Below are positions 60,080 through 64,000 of a stretch of 64,000 nucleotides of DNA, piece by piece. Every line of letters begins with the position of its first letter. Position 1 is the stretch's first letter. The DNA is from Branchiostoma floridae (Eukaryota; Chordata; Leptocardii; Amphioxiformes; Branchiostomatidae). The notes beneath the pieces are model-generated. The model ran no database searches. It saw nothing but the letters and a program-made list of their open reading frames with translations, and was not told where the DNA came from. The DNA is taken from positions 10,623,024-10,687,023 of the forward strand of contig NC_049991.1 of assembly GCF_000003815.2 (NCBI RefSeq), given 5' to 3'. The translations under genes were made by a program, and so were the position numbers.

Positions 60080-60465
60080 CGGGCACAGTCACACGCAAAC
60101 ATTTTGGTATATATTGGTGCACAATTGAACGGGAATAGTCACTCGCAAACACCAGGGTACGCAGTCATACGCACATAATGGGTCGTACCCTGATGTACCA
60201 TTGGACTAGTGCAGTCACAAGCAAACATTTGGTCGTACCCTGGTGTACCATTGAACGGGTCACAGTCATACGCACACAATGGGCCGTACCCTGATGTACG
60301 ATATCATTGGGTAAACGCCACACACAAACATTTGGGCGTACCCTGATGTACCATTGAACGGTCACAGCTCATACGTAAACGCTGGGTGCGTTCCCTGATG
60401 TACCATTGAACGGTCAGTCATATGCAAACAGTTCGCCGTACCCTGATGTACTATTGAAGCAGTGG
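60080..60465. repeat. Tandem array, ~57 bp unit, about seven copies
   Basis: Units read roughly CAGTCATACGCAAACATTTG then GGCGTACCCTGATGTACCAT then TGAACGGT. CGTACCCTGATGTAC or near variants occur at about 60183, 60233, 60286, 60339 and 60440, with more diverged units on both sides. It lacks the conserved direct repeats with unique spacers of a CRISPR array and is an ordinary minisatellite. Confidence 0.88.
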
Positions 60466-63400
60466 GGTGACGGTTAATAGACCGTTCTTCGAAGGGTGTA
60501 AGGGGTGGAGATTCAAATAAAAGATGGTTGCTTTCTACATTCCTTCAGTCATACAATACAATGTGGATGTGAATATCGGGATGAACAAGAAATGCTGTTT
60601 GTGTTATAGATCAACTAGCCTGCTTGGTTCTGACCCGATGTAATGCCTCTAACTAAGTGGAAGACTCTTCTATATTGCAGATGCTGTTTCTATCGGAGCA
60701 AGACATTTGAAAGGGGTGACTGCAGTCATACAAACTAAGCTATTGTTTCCAAGCCCAATGGGTTTGGCCTGGCTGTGCATGATCTGTTTTACCCTCCCGT
60801 TCTGTCCACTACATTCATACAGGTCAGCTTTATTATTCTGTGCCGTAAGTAGTTGCACTCCATGGTCCAATTTGTTTGGTCAGGGTCATCCTGTCTCTAT
60901 CTATATTCCCAACCTTACGGGTTCCATCTGACAACCATGTTCATCAAACAGAGATAAATGCGAAATGATGCGATAAAATCATGGACGTGCCCCGCAGAAG
61001 CCAGTCTTTACGGAAGTACATTGACCATTAAATCAGCTCTAAACACCGTGCACCCGATGGGAATTGTTCGGGGTCCCGCGCACACGCCACCGGCACGTTA
61101 ATGAATCGTGCAGGACCCCGGCTCCGGGTTAATCGTTGGTCTGGATGAAAGGTCCATCGGCACACACGCCCACCTGTCTGCCTCTATAGAACCCCTGCTG
61201 TGTGGGAAGGTGCAGGAGAACCAGACGATTTTAAGACTGCGCTTTGCAGTTAAAAGTAAACTTAAGACTTAATACTTAAAATTCTAAGTAGGTAGGCACT
61301 TGATAGATGAGCAGGGTGGAGGTAGAGGGGGGGGGGGGATTACCCTTGGAAACCCTAGCAAACCGCGGTACTGAGGGATATTGATCGGCTTGTGGACGTG
61401 GTTGGCTGACCGGAGACCCGAATCTAAGGGACTCAGTCTTCTGCACCTGCTGCTAGTAGCACTGCGAATCTCATCATACACACGCATTTATGTTATCTAT
61501 AACGTGAGCCTCAACATAGCTGCTGGCAGATTTAGTAGAGGAATTCCTTGGGTTCAATAGATGCTCTTTATCTGGCTTCAGTCTGTCGCCTCAGTATTTC
61601 ACAGTATGGCACAAGAACCTAATACGTAATACATCTTGAACAGCTTGTACACCATTAACACCGGCAGCCATGATTTAGCCATATATGGAGCGTTTCCCAT
61701 TTTCCGTAATGGGCTAGTACAGAGGACACGGTAGGTTCGGCACGGCAATCTCCGGCAGTGGACTGACCAGCGGATCAATCAGGACAGCTCTTATGAATTA
61801 AGTCAAAGCTCTGAAGCTAGAACTCTAACACTAACGCGTGCCCTCGGTCAGATTTCGCGCCAGATAAAGGCCAGTTGTATCCTAAGTGTATTTGTAAGTG
61901 ATTGGGTAGAAACGCCTTACGATCGAAATCATAGAAATACAGATTGGGTGTGAGTATCTAAGGCTGAGATCACGCCGGGGGCGTGAGAGGCAATACCTTA
62001 CACCTTATCGTTATGAAAATCATACCGGCATACAGCAGAAATCACTTGCCTCGAGGTATACTGCGTGCCGCATTGCCACGTACAGTGATACTAAAAATAA
62101 CACAACACAACACATAACTCAACCATCATTCATCTAAATATGGTCCTAATCTAGTTGATATTTTACAAACTACATGGCCGATATGGTATGTTTCATTCTG
62201 AGTTTAAGCACCAACGCACTGAGGACGTTTATGAAGATCCTTTTCTCATCACCGTTACGAGTTTTAGTCACAGCATTTCACGGAAGTCATCCACTGTGAA
62301 TGAAAAACGTGCAGGTCACGTGAGATAGACCGGGCCATAATTGCTTCGTTTTGATCTGTGTCAAGCATCGATTTGTCTTAATTTGCTCGTTTTGTTTTCC
62401 ACGATTGGATTCGATTTTTTAACACTCATTTGGTTCCGTGTAATCCACACAGCTTTGGACGCGGTAAAGTTGTGTTTCTTTCTAATCACACGACTTTGAA
62501 AGAAAATGAGACGAATCAGTAGGCTGAACTTGAACGTAATTCGTCCTTGTGTGTTGTTGAGAATATATGTGGCACCAAAACTTTCTCCGTTGCTTGTCTA
62601 ATGCCAGGTTTCCGACACTCTGTTTAGGGTAGCCGTAGTTTCAGCACTAAGGACAGGTACACCCTGCACCGGGAGATTTGATTTTATCCCGCTTCTGTCA
62701 CTCTTGGAAATCCTACCTCATATTTTTACACCCAGTAAAATACAGAACTGCTCGTATCTAGATCATCCTCACATTTATATATTCTATATTTAAGGGCTGA
62801 TCAGGGATTATTATGATGACAATGACGAATCCCGGGACTACATAGGTCGTTGCGTTAGTGAAGTCACCACCGTAAACATTTCGCCCCGAGTTGACACATA
62901 AAGAAGTCCATAACAGCTCCAGACATGAGGCTGAACTATTGATATGCAGTCTCGCCATTAAGCGTTCTAATTCCAGTATTGAACCGGGAATCGACCGGTC
63001 ACTTTGAAGTGTGCTCCCCTGAGCTTGAGTGGTTTTATCCTTCTCTCTGGAATTATACCCCCAATCAATGGACAAGTTCGCCATTATGGATAGATAATGA
63101 GGAGTTCATTCATGTTTTAGAGATTTGCTCTTGGAAGTCTGATATTTCCTTGGACGAGGGGATTCCACGAGTTAGAAGGCCCCGTGGTGAATACGGAAGG
63201 AATGTAGTTTTATCGCTTCAAATTGTTTATTGCACAACCAGCTCCCACAATGTTTAAGCAAGAAATAATTTACACCACGTCTTATCCCAAAAGCTTCCCT
63301 TATTTGTCCCTTTGCTTTGCCCATGAATGTATCATCCACGCATGTCTCCTGTATTGTACTTCTCTTCGATTTAAAACTGGGCCTGGGCCTTCTAGATAAA

Positions 63401-64000
63401 CCGTTAACTGTCACCATTAGAAATTTCCAATCAAATAGCCGCCATAAGGTGGGACCTGAGAGTTCCATTAAGTGTGTTGATTGTGTGGAATAGATCACTG
63501 GAGTCTCGTCGCATGTCCCGGTTACGTGTCAGGGGAACAGGTTTATACCTTACCGCAAATCCTGTCGAACTACAGCTTAACTGCCGCTGCATCAGATCGT
63601 AAACTTACTTAGGTGGTATATCACTGCGCTTGGGACACCGGTGTGGCAGTACTGGGTTGGAAAAATTACAAATTTGAGGGATAAAGAACGAATTTTCTTA
63701 TGTTTTGTGTATATTGTTGTCTTCTAATTCATACTTGTACGTATTACGCAATATCTAAATTATAAAAAATCGGCGAAAATTACACAACAGTACCGCAGTT
63801 AACGAACCCCGCAGTTCGAACCCCCACCTTTAGGTATAGATCGTGTTACTTTGAAAATCTGCTGAAGTTCACTTTCACAGAGATTGAATGCACTTTGGGT
63901 GTTCACTGCTGGACCCTGCTGGAGTTTTTTTCTCAAAATCACATTTGTGTCATCAGTCCAACACAGTGACGTAGTAACGAACTTAACTTCACCTCAAAAT

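Larger units (their letters stand above)
56079..64000. other. Right flank: repeat arrays and no recognised gene
   Basis: If the zinc-finger gene continues rightward, this is one of its introns; otherwise it is intergenic. I found no exon that joins the phase of 55884-56078. Three tandem arrays fill 57.0-60.5 kb. From 60.5 to 64.0 kb I see nothing beyond single-copy-looking sequence and short frames. Confidence 0.5.

Noticed and set aside
60080-60465. CRISPR-like array
   Set aside because: Whole units repeat with drift throughout and no constant-repeat/unique-spacer structure; the context is an animal genome without cas genes.
62758-63498. Several ~100-codon frames near the right end
   Set aside because: No conserved motif, splice signal or composition shift supports them; they overlap on both strands.

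Overview
The window is a piece of a compact, intron-rich animal genome. I infer an invertebrate deuterostome, most likely a lancelet (Branchiostoma). The evidence is vertebrate-like proteins in single copy (one PRPSAP, one TMEM184-B-type gene), short exons with GT-AG introns of about 0.2-2 kb, and a dense mix of short palindromic elements and minisatellites. One run of 100 N (11848-11947) is an assembly gap inside an intron. No bacterial-type features, CRISPR arrays or RNA genes were seen.

Layout. 1-2580: remnant of a retroelement (gag-like ORF open at the left edge, a ~165 bp tandem repeat, a 111 bp direct repeat and an AATAAA). 2604-7357 (+): the last 11 coding exons of AP5Z1, the zeta subunit of adaptor complex AP-5; its N-terminal exons lie left of the window. 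10179-16916 (-): a complete 10-exon PRPSAP gene (PRPP synthetase-associated protein, 352 aa), convergent with AP5Z1. 17329-21897 (+): NTHL1 (endonuclease III-like DNA glycosylase), head-to-head with PRPSAP across about 410 bp. All five exons are present, but exon 3 carries two frame breaks and a stop. 25130-26309 (+): an ASPHD-type aspartyl/asparaginyl beta-hydroxylase-domain membrane protein. 28892-29875 (-): CCDC92, convergent with ASPHD. 30691-44376 (+): a complete 8-exon TMEM184B, head-to-head with CCDC92 across a short promoter with ATF/CREB, NRF1, YY1 and CCAAT-like motifs. 55420-56078 (-): the last two exons of an unrecognised zinc-finger protein with an acidic tail.

From about 47 kb to the right end the sequence is gene-poor. 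It holds palindromic elements, microsatellites and three tandem arrays (57.0-58.4, 58.6-59.3 and 60.1-60.5 kb). The genes do not form one pathway: AP5Z1 and TMEM184B act in membrane traffic, PRPSAP in nucleotide precursor regulation, NTHL1 in base excision repair, and CCDC92 is a coiled-coil protein linked to centriole/cilium. The organising theme is alternating convergent and divergent gene pairs with two likely bidirectional promoters.

The items most worth a second look are the broken NTHL1 exon, the tandemly triplicated exon start in AP5Z1, the nested inverted-repeat elements at 22.2-23.2 kb, and the paired 212 bp elements in TMEM184B. I did not find a convincing wholly new biological system.
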